64,000 nt of DNA from Aliiglaciecola sp. M165 (lineage in GTDB: Bacteria > Pseudomonadota > Gammaproteobacteria > Enterobacterales > Alteromonadaceae), in assembly GCF_007197995.1 (NCBI RefSeq), contig NZ_VKKH01000008.1, positions 202,911 through 266,910 of the forward strand, given 5' to 3'. Below, piece by piece: positions 35,592 through 44,306 of this stretch. The notes under the pieces were generated by a model. It ran no database searches. It saw nothing but the letters and a program-made list of their open reading frames with translations, and had not been told where the DNA came from. Every line of letters begins with the position of its first letter. Position 1 is the first letter of the stretch. The position numbers were made by a program, and so were the translations under genes.

Positions 35592-35831
35592 GTGAACATA
35601 TTAGTCAGAAAACTAGCCCGCACGACCACCGAGGATAGCCTTCGGGATATATTTTTAAAATTTGGTGAGGTTGAAAGTTGCGACCTAGTTCTCGACAGCG
35701 TGACAGGTAAATCCAAAGGCTTTGGTTTCGTTGTGATGCCCAACGAAGCAGAAGCCATGGCAGCAATTAACAAGCTTAACCTGTCAATGTTGGATAATCA
35801 CGCTATCCGCGTGAAAATCGCAGATAGCTAG
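35592..35831 (+). CDS. RRM-family RNA-binding protein
   Basis: A 79-residue single RRM domain. RNP2 is NILVRKLA at the start and RNP1 is KSKGFGFVVM in the middle, with the usual spacing and the aromatic residues of RNP1 in place; the domain ends AIRVKIADS. Such small RRM proteins bind single-stranded RNA and in marine bacteria are often cold-induced, though no cold-shock element is visible here. I start it at the GTG at 35592 (TTGGAAG upstream). The frame is open to a TTG at 35550 but those residues precede the fold. Its stop codon lies inside its own terminator hairpin. Confidence 0.85.
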   Translation: MNILVRKLARTTTEDSLRDIFLKFGEVESCDLVLDSVTGKSKGFGFVVMPNEAEAMAAINKLNLSMLDNHAIRVKIADS

Positions 35832-35840
35832 TCTGCGATT
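35816..35840. terminator. Terminator overlapping the RRM stop codon
   Basis: AATCGCAGA, loop TAGCTAG, TCTGCGATT. The TAG stop is in the loop. It also lies behind the convergent caspase operon, which ends at 35856. Confidence 0.65.
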
Positions 35841-35855
35841 AATCCTTTGAATATA

Positions 35856-38843
35856 TTAACGAGACCAAAATGGTTGGTCCGTCCATATTAATCCAAAATC
35901 TTCCATTAATTTATTCATGGGATACAAAGGCATCGCTTCGTTTTGATCTTTGAAGTCATGTGGGCCATAAGTCTTCCAAGACCAACCCAACCCAGCAACT
36001 AATAAACCGCCACCATTTTCCACATACGCTTTAATAACTGCTTTTTCGTCTTCACTAAAATCTGTCCAGGCGTTGGCAATAATAACCACTGCAGCGTTAG
36101 CTACAGCCTCTTCAAAAGGTAAATTCTCTATGCTTAAATCGTATTCAGAGCGAGATAGCACGTCACGAATAGTTTGGTAGCCATTTGGATTGTATCTGGG
36201 CAGTGTCTCCAAGTGGCCATGAGTGAAATAAACGGTATTCCCCAAGTCTGCCATTAACCAATACAGTGCCAGTTCCAAAAATATTGATTCGCCATTTTCA
36301 TCGAAATAGGTCAACAGGTTTTCATGGCCTGAGGCCATAATACGGCCTTCTCCATACACCCTGGCGGCGACAAAGGTTCCTTCATTTGGCACAGTAACCA
36401 GTGGGCGCCATTGCTCGTCTGTGGCCACCACACCGCCTTGTGACTCTGTGCCTAACATGTCAGATAAGCTAAAGAAATTGCCTCGTTGCAGAATATCTAA
36501 ATAAACTTGATCGCGAGTTTCACGGGCCAGCCTGGCTTGGTCAGCATGAAAAGTTGCTTCTTCTGCTTGAAATGCTGCTTCCTCTTCAAGAAATTGAGCC
36601 TCTTTCTGAAGAAGCTCGTTTTCTGCTGTTTGAAGTTTAGCTTCCTGTTCTTTGATATCTGCTTGAACAGATTTATCGTAGGCAATCAACCCAACAATGG
36701 CTAACACTAAAACAATAACAAAAGAGATTATATACTTGCGTCTACGCCCTGATTTTCTCAACTTTTCGCTAGCTAGAACAAAGCTTTTTTCCAACGAATT
36801 AAGTTCATTCTCATTGATTTTTGAAAGTGCTTGGGCCAACCTCGGATCGTCGTGCCAGGTAAGGCCTTTTTGTTGTTTGCTGTTTTGCCAATCTGAAGCG
36901 GAACGCCAAAGTGAGCGAAGTAGCACTTGAGGGCCCGATTCGCTTAGCCACTCAAGCAATTTGGTCCAGGCCATGACCAAAGTATCATGGGCGGGTTCGA
37001 TACTGTCATTGTCAACGACCAATAGCCTGGCGTTGACATAATTTTCTAACACTTTATCAACCCGTTTTTGTTCTTCGGGATCTGAGTATTGCAGTTCTTT
37101 CAGTTGTATACGCCGCCTCGCAAGGCGCGCCCCATCCTGAGACATCATTCGTAAAAATACTCGTTTTATCGTGCTCTGTGTCAATGTGTCCGCTTTGTCG
37201 AATAAATCACTGGCTCTACCGTGTAAAGAGCCTACAACTCCGCCTATTCGTTGATAGTCTTCTCGAAGCAGAGCGCGATCATTTGCACCGGATTCCCGTC
37301 GGCGTATCTGCGCGCTGCGATACATTTCAGATAAGGCAAAAGATAAAAGGGGCAGGGCACCGGGCATGGCCATAACTTCTTCAATAATTTCCGCCACTAA
37401 AGCTTCGTCTTCAAAATACAATGCCCGGACTCGAGCTGGCCCTTCAATACACTGGCGAAAATCTTCACTACTAAAAGCGGGTACTAAAAACCGATTGTTT
37501 TGCCATAACTCTCCCATGCTTTCACTGCTGGCTAATCGTGGCTCAAAATCAGAACGTAGCGTGATCATGATATAAAAGTGATTGTTGTCTTCGATTAATT
37601 GACGCAAACGAGCCAAGTACTCAGATTGCAATGTGGCGTCGGTGCAAAGCGTATACAACTCTTCAAATTGATCGATATACAATAACGTATTGCCATCTTT
37701 TGCGTTGCTATGGATTTCTTTCATCGCAGCATCTAATGACACCATAGGCACTTCACTCAACCTAATTGAACGGATTATTGTCCAGCCGGCATTTTGAAGT
37801 TTAGGTAAAACACCTGCTTTAACAACACTTGACTTGCCAGTGCCTGATGCCCCCACAACCGCGATAAAATCATGACTTTCGGGAGTTTGTAGCTGTTCAA
37901 TAATGTCATCAATAACCTTTTCACGACCAAACAACAATGCTGCATTCTCGGCATTGTACGAACTAAGACCCAACCACGGATTATTTGAATCGTCCAATGG
38001 TGGATCAGGGATGGTATTTTTGGGATGTTTAGGATTGCGAAATATGTACTGGCCTTCATTGTCTGGTCGCAGGGGCCATATTCCAGGCGTTTGATTGCTT
38101 CGGGCGTCTGGCGGTACGAGTTCGCTAAAGGCGTATTGATATAATTCCGTGGCGGTAATTACGCCATCAGGTTGATGACTACCTTGGGCTGAATCCGCTT
38201 CACCCGATAACCCAGATAGAAGTGCCGCTGCAAAGGGTGAATGACCTTCGAAATGCTCAGCGTCGCGGGTATTATCGCGACCAGGCGCGACGTCCATTGC
38301 TTTTTCATCATGTGACGCAGAGGTTAATACTTGCCAAGCCTGGCCTCTCAAAAAACGTTGATACTGACTTTCGTAAAGTGGCTCTTCGATGAATACATCA
38401 CGGGTGGAAGTCCAGCGAAACGACCCGGCAAAACAGCAATCAAGAATAATCAACATGTGCCGATTTTTGTATGCCTCCAGGGCTTTGCGAATGCGCTCCA
38501 TGGATACCCAGGACTCTTGCTCTCCTGGCGTTGCATCTTGAGGCAACAGAAACCCTTTAGGGCCTTCACTGCCATCTCCTCTGGCAACACCGTGTCCGGC
38601 AAAATAGAGTAAAAACGCACTTTCTTCATGTAATGTTTGGGGTAGATGTTTTTCAATGTGCTCATAAATCGCCTCCGCACTGGCTTGTTCATCCAGCAGG
38701 CAAGTGACTTGATAATCGTGATGCTCTTGTAATGCAACTGAGATTGCACTAGCGTCTTTTACCGCACTTTGCAGTGAGCTAATAGTGCCGCGGTATTCAT
38801 TTATACCAATGACGAGAGCGTGGCCTTGCAATAAATCACTCAT
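35856..38843 (-). CDS. Caspase-nSTAND ATPase, membrane anchored, GATase-like C-terminus
   Basis: A 995-residue multidomain protein. Residues 5-265 are a peptidase C14 (caspase-like) domain with His84 in FAGHG and Cys137 in LDCCFAG. Residues 288-640 are an nSTAND1 ATPase: NPWLGLSSY and FGREKVIDDI, Walker A GASGTGKSS at 331-339, Walker B LLYIDQFEE at 387-395. A transmembrane helix lies at about 704-722, then a Glu/Ala-rich coiled coil to 785. Residues 815-995 resemble a class I glutamine-amidotransferase fold (GRIMASGHENLL, AAVVIIANAW, VENGGGLLVAGLGW) as found before M60-type domains. Usual relatives carry WD40 or TPR repeats here. Likely a signal-gated protease; cell-death or defence role is inferred. 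Third gene of the operon, 12 bases after the membrane-protein gene, RBS AAGGAA. Confidence 0.85.
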   Translation of the reverse strand: MSDLLQGHALVIGINEYRGTISSLQSAVKDASAISVALQEHHDYQVTCLLDEQASAEAIYEHIEKHLPQTLHEESAFLLYFAGHGVARGDGSEGPKGFLLPQDATPGEQESWVSMERIRKALEAYKNRHMLIILDCCFAGSFRWTSTRDVFIEEPLYESQYQRFLRGQAWQVLTSASHDEKAMDVAPGRDNTRDAEHFEGHSPFAAALLSGLSGEADSAQGSHQPDGVITATELYQYAFSELVPPDARSNQTPGIWPLRPDNEGQYIFRNPKHPKNTIPDPPLDDSNNPWLGLSSYNAENAALLFGREKVIDDIIEQLQTPESHDFIAVVGASGTGKSSVVKAGVLPKLQNAGWTIIRSIRLSEVPMVSLDAAMKEIHSNAKDGNTLLYIDQFEELYTLCTDATLQSEYLARLRQLIEDNNHFYIMITLRSDFEPRLASSESMGELWQNNRFLVPAFSSEDFRQCIEGPARVRALYFEDEALVAEIIEEVMAMPGALPLLSFALSEMYRSAQIRRRESGANDRALLREDYQRIGGVVGSLHGRASDLFDKADTLTQSTIKRVFLRMMSQDGARLARRRIQLKELQYSDPEEQKRVDKVLENYVNARLLVVDNDSIEPAHDTLVMAWTKLLEWLSESGPQVLLRSLWRSASDWQNSKQQKGLTWHDDPRLAQALSKINENELNSLEKSFVLASEKLRKSGRRRKYIISFVIVLVLAIVGLIAYDKSVQADIKEQEAKLQTAENELLQKEAQFLEEEAAFQAEEATFHADQARLARETRDQVYLDILQRGNFFSLSDMLGTESQGGVVATDEQWRPLVTVPNEGTFVAARVYGEGRIMASGHENLLTYFDENGESIFLELALYWLMADLGNTVYFTHGHLETLPRYNPNGYQTIRDVLSRSEYDLSIENLPFEEAVANAAVVIIANAWTDFSEDEKAVIKAYVENGGGLLVAGLGWSWKTYGPHDFKDQNEAMPLYPMNKLMEDFGLIWTDQPFWSR

Positions 38844-38855
38844 TCTATTCCTTGG

Positions 38856-39299
38856 CTAAAGAGGAGGGAGGCTTTCTTTGGATTTACCCATTGGAATTTT
38901 CGGGGCAAAAAACGTAAATATTAACAGCGCTAATGCCGCGTAACTCGGCTTAATTAACTCCGCTTGTTGAAAGCCGTGTCCAATATTTATCGCCCACACT
39001 GCAAACGCCAACATACTGATAATGATTTGTGTGGTGTTATCGACTTTTTGAAAAAGTTTCAAATAGAACCAGGTTGCGAATACGCCAACTCCGAGGATGA
39101 TTAAGCTAAGTGCGACAGAGTTATCCCCATTATCGGTAATTACCCCATCCATTGCCATAAACAGCGCAATGACTTCAGCAGGGATCAGTTTGAGAAGTCG
39201 ATCACCGTAACCATCCGGTTCGTTAGCTCCATCCATTCCTGGCCCACCGCGTGTCGAGCTATTACCGGCGATTGGGGTATTGACAATACTACGGCCCAT
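38856..39299 (-). CDS. Small membrane protein between two caspase genes
   Basis: A 147-residue protein. About 30 Gly/Asn-rich soluble residues come first, then an amphipathic stretch (DRLLKLIPAEVIALFMAMDGVI) and three clear transmembrane helices (LIILGVGVFATWFYL, ISMLAFAVWAINIG, ALALLIFTFFA), and a short Lys/Ser tail. I recognise no family. Its start overlaps the stop of the upstream caspase gene by 11 bases and the downstream caspase gene begins 12 bases after its stop, so all three are surely co-translated. It could be the membrane target, anchor or pore of the caspase system; that is an inference from position and topology only. Confidence 0.75.
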   Translation of the reverse strand: MGRSIVNTPIAGNSSTRGGPGMDGANEPDGYGDRLLKLIPAEVIALFMAMDGVITDNGDNSVALSLIILGVGVFATWFYLKLFQKVDNTTQIIISMLAFAVWAINIGHGFQQAELIKPSYAALALLIFTFFAPKIPMGKSKESLPPL

Positions 39300-41202
39300 T
39301 AGATAACTCCTTGGTCTTTTGTAATTCGAAACTTCTGCTTATACCTTGCCAATCTTCGCCGGGTTCAGCCCAACTGATTATCGGGTCGCGTGTGTGAGAA
39401 CCTTCCATCGCCTGCTGCATCATTTTTTGCAGCAATGTACTAGGTCCTAGTGAACGTGTGCCTGACTGCTGCAACCAAGCAAAGCTAGTTTCATCGGTTG
39501 ATATCATCGCTTTGAAGGTTTCTCGACCAATAGGCTGTTCAAAATCTGCAGGTACACCTAATTGAATTTTGATTTGATTAAAACCGACCTTTAGGGTTTG
39601 CCCGCTTGTTATCTTCTCGCTGTTGTGGCCAGGCGGATAGAATAGTGCAACACGACCGCTCAAGCCGATATCTAGCACGCTTAAAAATAGGTCTCGGTCT
39701 TCGTTGTTGATTAATTCAAAAGCAACGCGGTCGCCATGTACAAAAACGGTGTTTTCATCTACTTTGGTCCAATTTGCCCCATCAGTTGAACGATAGACAT
39801 TGAAATCAACATTGAGCTGGCTTTCTGGATTAGCCAGTTTCAACACATTTTGAGCACGTGATCGAGTTTCCAAATTGCTGATAAAACGAGAAAAGTCATC
39901 TTCCTGCTGTAGGTCCTGCAAGGGCAAAACAGGGCGTTCATCTTTGCTCAGCGCTGTCCACTGTGAATCTTTGCTTTGAATACGTAAGTCGGCTGTTGCC
40001 GGAGAAGTCGAGACATCCAACAACCCCGACGTGTCAATCATATTTTGCAGCGTAGAGGCGATTTTTTCTGGCACTTCACTTATGTCAATGGATAAGGTTG
40101 GGATAGCCACCGGCGAGCTAAGCAAGATGCAACGGCAGTCTTTTGTCAATGTTTTAGCGGTGGATTCTACCGTTGCTTCTGCGGTCAGTGCGTCGACAGA
40201 CATAACGGTTAATTTGGTTAATGGTGTTGATTGCTCTGTATTGTTGGTGCCAGGAGGATAAACTGCCCATTCACTGCCATTAACCACTCCATGTGCAGCG
40301 CCACCGTTAATCGTTACAGTGTTGCCTTGCACACTTTTCAAGTTGAAATATTTTAACGGGGACACCCGATTAGTTCCGAATAAAACCCTATCTCTTCGCC
40401 CCTCAATTTGTGGGTGCTGAGAAGGAAACAATGCGGTGATTTGTTGGCTCGCGCTTTCAAAAATGTCTTGATACGTGCTGTCAGGTTTGGCGGCTATCAA
40501 CGTTTGACTTAACCAATAGGTGAGTGCGCCATGACGCAATTGTGTGCCGTCTTTTTGCAGTGAATATTCGTTAGAAAGTTCATCATCCCGACATCCTGAT
40601 ATCACAACATAAGCATCACTTCTGGGTAAGAAACTGCCGCCCTCAAGATCCCGTGTTGCACTGTGTTTTTGCTTTTGGCTCAAACCCATTTCCTGTGCAG
40701 TTCGTGTATCTGCAGGTGCTCCTCGTGCAGTCGCCGCCCAAGGGTCTCGAGTAATTGTCCCTGAATGGCAGCAATCAAAAATCAACGTAATGTTGTCGGT
40801 TTTAGTTGATAATTTTTCTAACCATTCACCGATTTCATCATCAGAAATATCCAAATTAGGGTGAGCACCTCGACCACTATCACTTGGCATGATGGTACTG
40901 TCCATTCCGCTGCCTTCACTGTCATCTAAACAGGTACGTTGAGAACCGTGTCCGGCGAAATGAAAAACTACGCAATCTCCGGATTGCGCCTCATCAACCA
41001 GCTTTTGCATTGCCTGAAAAATTGCAGTTTGGTTTGCATCATCATCGTAAAGCTCACGAATTTCGTTGGCTTGAAAACCAAAATGTGATGTTAATATTGA
41101 ATGAATTAATCGGGCATCGCTGACACAGCCAGACAAGCCGTATCTTGGATCAAGTTTAGGATATTTATCGATGCCAATTAACAAGGCGTGGTTCCGCGCC
41201 AT
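39289..41202 (-). CDS. Metacaspase-like (C14) protein with DUF4384-like C-terminal region
   Basis: A 637-residue protein. Residues 3 to about 260 are a type I metacaspase-like peptidase: ALLIGIDKYP at the start, His85 in FHFAGHGSQ, Cys145 in FDCCHSG. After a middle region with repeated beta-type sequence, residues about 470-600 look like a DUF4384 domain (VFVHGDRVAFELINNEDRDLFLSVLDI... LFYPPG), which in other bacteria is joined to caspase domains. Such proteins are cytoplasmic or periplasmic proteases with Arg/Lys specificity by family. No signal peptide. I start it at the ATG at 41202 with GGAG seven bases upstream; a TTG four codons earlier is in frame. First gene of the operon, with a 416-base free region upstream. 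Confidence 0.85.
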   Translation of the reverse strand: MARNHALLIGIDKYPKLDPRYGLSGCVSDARLIHSILTSHFGFQANEIRELYDDDANQTAIFQAMQKLVDEAQSGDCVVFHFAGHGSQRTCLDDSEGSGMDSTIMPSDSGRGAHPNLDISDDEIGEWLEKLSTKTDNITLIFDCCHSGTITRDPWAATARGAPADTRTAQEMGLSQKQKHSATRDLEGGSFLPRSDAYVVISGCRDDELSNEYSLQKDGTQLRHGALTYWLSQTLIAAKPDSTYQDIFESASQQITALFPSQHPQIEGRRDRVLFGTNRVSPLKYFNLKSVQGNTVTINGGAAHGVVNGSEWAVYPPGTNNTEQSTPLTKLTVMSVDALTAEATVESTAKTLTKDCRCILLSSPVAIPTLSIDISEVPEKIASTLQNMIDTSGLLDVSTSPATADLRIQSKDSQWTALSKDERPVLPLQDLQQEDDFSRFISNLETRSRAQNVLKLANPESQLNVDFNVYRSTDGANWTKVDENTVFVHGDRVAFELINNEDRDLFLSVLDIGLSGRVALFYPPGHNSEKITSGQTLKVGFNQIKIQLGVPADFEQPIGRETFKAMISTDETSFAWLQQSGTRSLGPSTLLQKMMQQAMEGSHTRDPIISWAEPGEDWQGISRSFELQKTKELSNGP

Positions 41203-41618
41203 AGGTTGCTCCAAATCTAAAGATGTCTATTAACATAACTGGATGTTGCCTGCGAAAGTCAGCATCACTGATCCAAACGCGTGAGAAGGATGATATTTTC
41301 TAATCTTTTGAAATAAAGACACTGCCAGAATTGCTTACCAGCCAACCTTTTTTCGGTTTTCTTGAAAATAGTCTATTTATCTCAGATTACAAGCACTGTA
41401 GACAAAATAAACGTTATAAATTAATAGCTAACAGACAATAAGTTAGTTTTCAAAATGCGCTTTGGAGAGCTTTATTTACCCAGTTCGCAAAAAATCAGGT
41501 GGAGGTCTGTTGGTTTTCGGTCTATTGCTTAAATTACTTCAATAATAACTGACAAAAAAGATTTAAAGCGCGTGAAGATTATGTATGCTCAAATTTTAAC
41601 AGCGCCAGTGGACAGGAT
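41203..41618. other. Long intergenic region upstream of the caspase operon
   Basis: 416 AT-rich bases between the leftward caspase operon and a rightward secreted-protein gene, so it holds both promoters. No open frame, tRNA or clear palindrome is seen. An uncharacterised small RNA is possible but not supported. Confidence 0.35.
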
Positions 41619-42092
41619 ATGAAAAAAGTCACCTTGGTTGTTTTGATATTTCTGTTTGTGTGGCCTGCTTTTTCTAAGACCTGCAAAGAGTTGATTTCAA
41701 GCCAAATCCAAACTAATTTGTCTGCATCTGCACTGTTCAATGTTGATCAACAGCTTTTTGCCGTTGTGTTATGCAAAAAGCAGTCTCCGCAACTTTACGA
41801 TGTGTTTTACACACAGTTACACGACAAAAACTTACCAAAGCAAAGTGTCCCTTCTGGTATTTTATCTCGTTCTCGACAACCTGTTGATATTACCGGTGAA
41901 GCGAAAAGTACGGGATACGTGGTCAAAGAACGCAGTGGCACTCATACCTTTACAGTAAGATTGCGAGCGCGCCTGTCAACAGGAGAGGCCATAGATATTT
42001 CGCGCACACTACCCCTGAAAGAAGGAGAGAGTTTGGTGTTTGAAAATCAAGGGATCAATGTGGGCATTGTTAACCTTATTGATACAGATTAG
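41619..42092 (+). CDS. Secreted protein of unknown function
   Basis: A 157-residue protein with a signal peptide (VTLVVLIFLFVWPAFS, cleavage before KTCKE). The mature part has two cysteines (KTCKEL and VVLCKKQ) that may pair, and a beta-rich C-terminal half with GTHTFTVRLRARLSTGEAIDISR ending in a hydrophobic strand. I recognise no family. The ATG at 41619 has AGGATAT in front. It is divergent from the caspase operon and convergent with a cytochrome b561 gene, with only eight bases between the stops. A terminator hairpin spans both stops. Confidence 0.65.
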   Translation: MKKVTLVVLIFLFVWPAFSKTCKELISSQIQTNLSASALFNVDQQLFAVVLCKKQSPQLYDVFYTQLHDKNLPKQSVPSGILSRSRQPVDITGEAKSTGYVVKERSGTHTFTVRLRARLSTGEAIDISRTLPLKEGESLVFENQGINVGIVNLIDTD

Positions 42093-42118
42093 CGCTATGT
42101 TTAGCGCGTCATTTTTTG
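42092..42118 (+). terminator. Terminator between convergent genes
   Basis: GCGCTA, loop TGTT, TAGCGC, then GTCATTTTTTG. It overlaps the stop codons of the secreted-protein gene and the cytochrome b561 gene. Confidence 0.7.
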
Positions 42119-42682
42119 TAGTGTTCGATCTTTTTTAATAAAATGATGATACAACGCGGCGGCAATATGACCAGCAATTAACATCCACACTATCCATGCG
42201 CCTAGCAGGTCTTTGTGGAGATAATCGATCGGTTTCTCGAATTCCTCAAAACTCATGTCCATCCATGAAACAACTACCACTTTGAATAACTCGGTATCAG
42301 CAAATCGCGGAATGTCGAACATAAAGAAAAAATCTGTACTGAGTCCGGTCCCTAAATAGCCAGTGATTGGCATGACGATCATCATTGCATACAACGCATA
42401 GTGGCCTAGGTGGGCGGCGAGGTGCTCTAAACGGGTTCCAGGCTCTTGGCTCGGTGATACGCTGTATATGCGCCAAATAACTCGCAAAACCACGAGTACG
42501 CCCAACGATATACCAATGGAAAGATGCAAATGCAGTGCGGTCATATTCACAGATGTATTTGGCTCGGTGAACCATTGGCGAAAATAAACGGTGCAATATG
42601 CCAATAAAAATAGCGCCGCTGTGCTCCAGTGCATCCATTTGGCAATTCTTCCATATTGATAAGAAGTGTTTTTTAGTGTCAT
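42101..42682 (-). CDS. Cytochrome b561 family di-heme membrane protein
   Basis: A 193-residue membrane protein with four transmembrane helices. Heme-ligand histidines lie in IAKWMHWSTAA, LHLHLSIGISLG, LGHYALYAMMIVMPITGYLG and YLHKDLLGAW / GHIAAALYHHF, the pattern of the bacterial b561 (CybB/YodB) family. It carries electrons in the inner membrane, typically between quinol and superoxide or a periplasmic partner; the partner here is unknown. Start at the ATG at 42682. A perfect 11-base inverted repeat lies about 70-100 bases upstream and may regulate it. Confidence 0.88.
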   Translation of the reverse strand: MTLKNTSYQYGRIAKWMHWSTAALFLLAYCTVYFRQWFTEPNTSVNMTALHLHLSIGISLGVLVVLRVIWRIYSVSPSQEPGTRLEHLAAHLGHYALYAMMIVMPITGYLGTGLSTDFFFMFDIPRFADTELFKVVVVSWMDMSFEEFEKPIDYLHKDLLGAWIVWMLIAGHIAAALYHHFIKKDRTLQKMTR

Positions 42683-43031
42683 AACTTTGCAAACTATTTG
42701 TCGGTTCGGATATGGCGCAAGAATAAATAATGGCGCAACGATAGAAAATCGGAATATTTCGAATGAATTGTTCGAAATATTTGAAGGGTGTTATGCGGAG
42801 AAAATTGAGCAAGTTGGTGGTGGGAATATTGCTGAGTTTTTATTGTTTTATCTATCAAATGTACTTTTAAACTTTAGATGATGTTTGAAATTGTTGAAAG
42901 CGACGTAACACTACCTTGGCATAAGAAAATACGCTACAACTTCGATTGCGCAATATAAAGGTTTGCTTTACGGTTGACCTATTCGTTCACTGTCTTTTAC
43001 CGAGTTATCCTATAAGCTGGAGATTGCCGTC
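42683..43031. promoter_or_regulatory. Divergent intergenic region with strong inverted repeat
   Basis: 349 bases between the leftward cytochrome b561 gene and the rightward DTA-family gene. AATATTTCGAA at 42753-42763 is the perfect complement of 42771-42781 across a 7-base loop (TGAATTG). It could be an operator for either gene or an RNA hairpin. No other gene or repeat is seen. Confidence 0.45.
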
Positions 43032-44165
43032 GTGCTGATTAAAGATCTTGATACACCATGTTTGGTGTTAAATAAGAAGCAGGTACAAAAAAATATTGAT
43101 GCAATGCAATGCCGTATGGATGCCCTCGGTATCACTATGCGACCTCACGGCAAGACCGCAAAGAGTATTGATGTCATCAACCTATTTGAACCTAAGCATA
43201 GACAAAAAATAACGGTGTCTACCCTAAAGGAAGCGGAGTATTACTTTGACAATGGTGTTAAAGACCTTATGTACGCTGTCGGTATTGCACCTTGTAAATT
43301 ACCTAGACTTTTAGCGCTTATTCGTAAAGGCGCAAAAATAAGTGTTGTACTGGATTCACTCCAACAGGTGGCATTTTTATCGCAATGTGGGCATGACAAT
43401 AATGTGGAAATTCCAGCATTAATTGAAATCGATTGCGATGACCACCGTGCAGGGATTGTACCGGAAGATCCTAAGCTAATTGAGATAGGTCGCGCACTGA
43501 ATGAATGGCCAGGGGTATGTTTAAAAGGTGTCATGACCCATGCTGGTGGATCTTACGATTGTCAAAGTATTGAGCAAATTAAAAACTTAGCCGAGCTCGA
43601 AAAACAAGCTGCACTTAAGTGCGTCGAACGTTTAAATCAAAGTCAGCTCACCTGTGATGTAGTCAGTATTGGATCAACACCAACCGCTATGTTTTGTGAG
43701 GAATTGAATGGCATTACGGAAATACGCGCTGGGGTATTCATGTTCCAAGATCTCGTCATGCATGGCTTAGGGATTTGCGAAACTGACGAAATCGCTTTGA
43801 GTGTCCTTACTTCTGTAATTGGTCGACATGAGCTTAAAAATTGGCTTCTGGTGGATGCAGGCTGGATGGCGCTTTCTAGAGACAGGGGCACACAAAATCA
43901 ATCGATAGATTATAAATACGGTCAGGCTTGTGATCTTGCCGGAGTGCCTATTAGGCATTTACTGGTAGAAAGCACTAATCAAGAACATGGCATTTTGGCG
44001 TTCTCTTCTCCACCAATAGAGCCGCTCAAAGATACGACCATTGGCACTATTTTACGCATTTTACCTAATCACGCTTGTGCCACGGCAGCGATGCACAATC
44101 AGTATTATGTCACCCAAGACAATAAAACGATAAGTGAAGTATGGCAAAGAGTGAATGGGTGGTAG
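43032..44165 (+). CDS. D-threonine aldolase / D-serine dehydratase family PLP enzyme
   Basis: A 377-residue fold-type III PLP enzyme. The N-terminal alanine-racemase-like TIM barrel begins DLDTPCLVLNKKQVQKNID; the PLP Schiff-base Lys is Lys41 in MRPHGKTAKS. The segments KGVMTHAGGSYD, VVSIGSTPT and IRAGVFMFQDL are the DSD1/DTA signature, and the C-terminal metal-binding His and Cys are seen in NQEHG and PNHACATAAMH. By family it cleaves D-threonine or other D-3-hydroxy amino acids, or dehydrates D-serine; motifs alone do not decide. The start is a GTG at 43032 with TGGAG nine bases upstream. A possible promoter lies in the long upstream region. Confidence 0.85.
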   Translation: MLIKDLDTPCLVLNKKQVQKNIDAMQCRMDALGITMRPHGKTAKSIDVINLFEPKHRQKITVSTLKEAEYYFDNGVKDLMYAVGIAPCKLPRLLALIRKGAKISVVLDSLQQVAFLSQCGHDNNVEIPALIEIDCDDHRAGIVPEDPKLIEIGRALNEWPGVCLKGVMTHAGGSYDCQSIEQIKNLAELEKQAALKCVERLNQSQLTCDVVSIGSTPTAMFCEELNGITEIRAGVFMFQDLVMHGLGICETDEIALSVLTSVIGRHELKNWLLVDAGWMALSRDRGTQNQSIDYKYGQACDLAGVPIRHLLVESTNQEHGILAFSSPPIEPLKDTTIGTILRILPNHACATAAMHNQYYVTQDNKTISEVWQRVNGW

Positions 44166-44306
44166 TACTGAACTAGGCTTAGGCACTTGGTTTGTGGCGC
44201 ATTATTAACACAAGTGATAATAAAATATCGGCAATGGAAAGTATTGTGTGTCGCGTGTCTTTGTTAACCTGCCTGGCAATTTGAAACTAACAGACTCAGA
44301 GTGTTC

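Noticed and set aside
42297..42812. 171-codon minus frame overlapping cytochrome b561
   Set aside because: The other frame has clear heme-ligand helices and a proper start; this one is a shadow.
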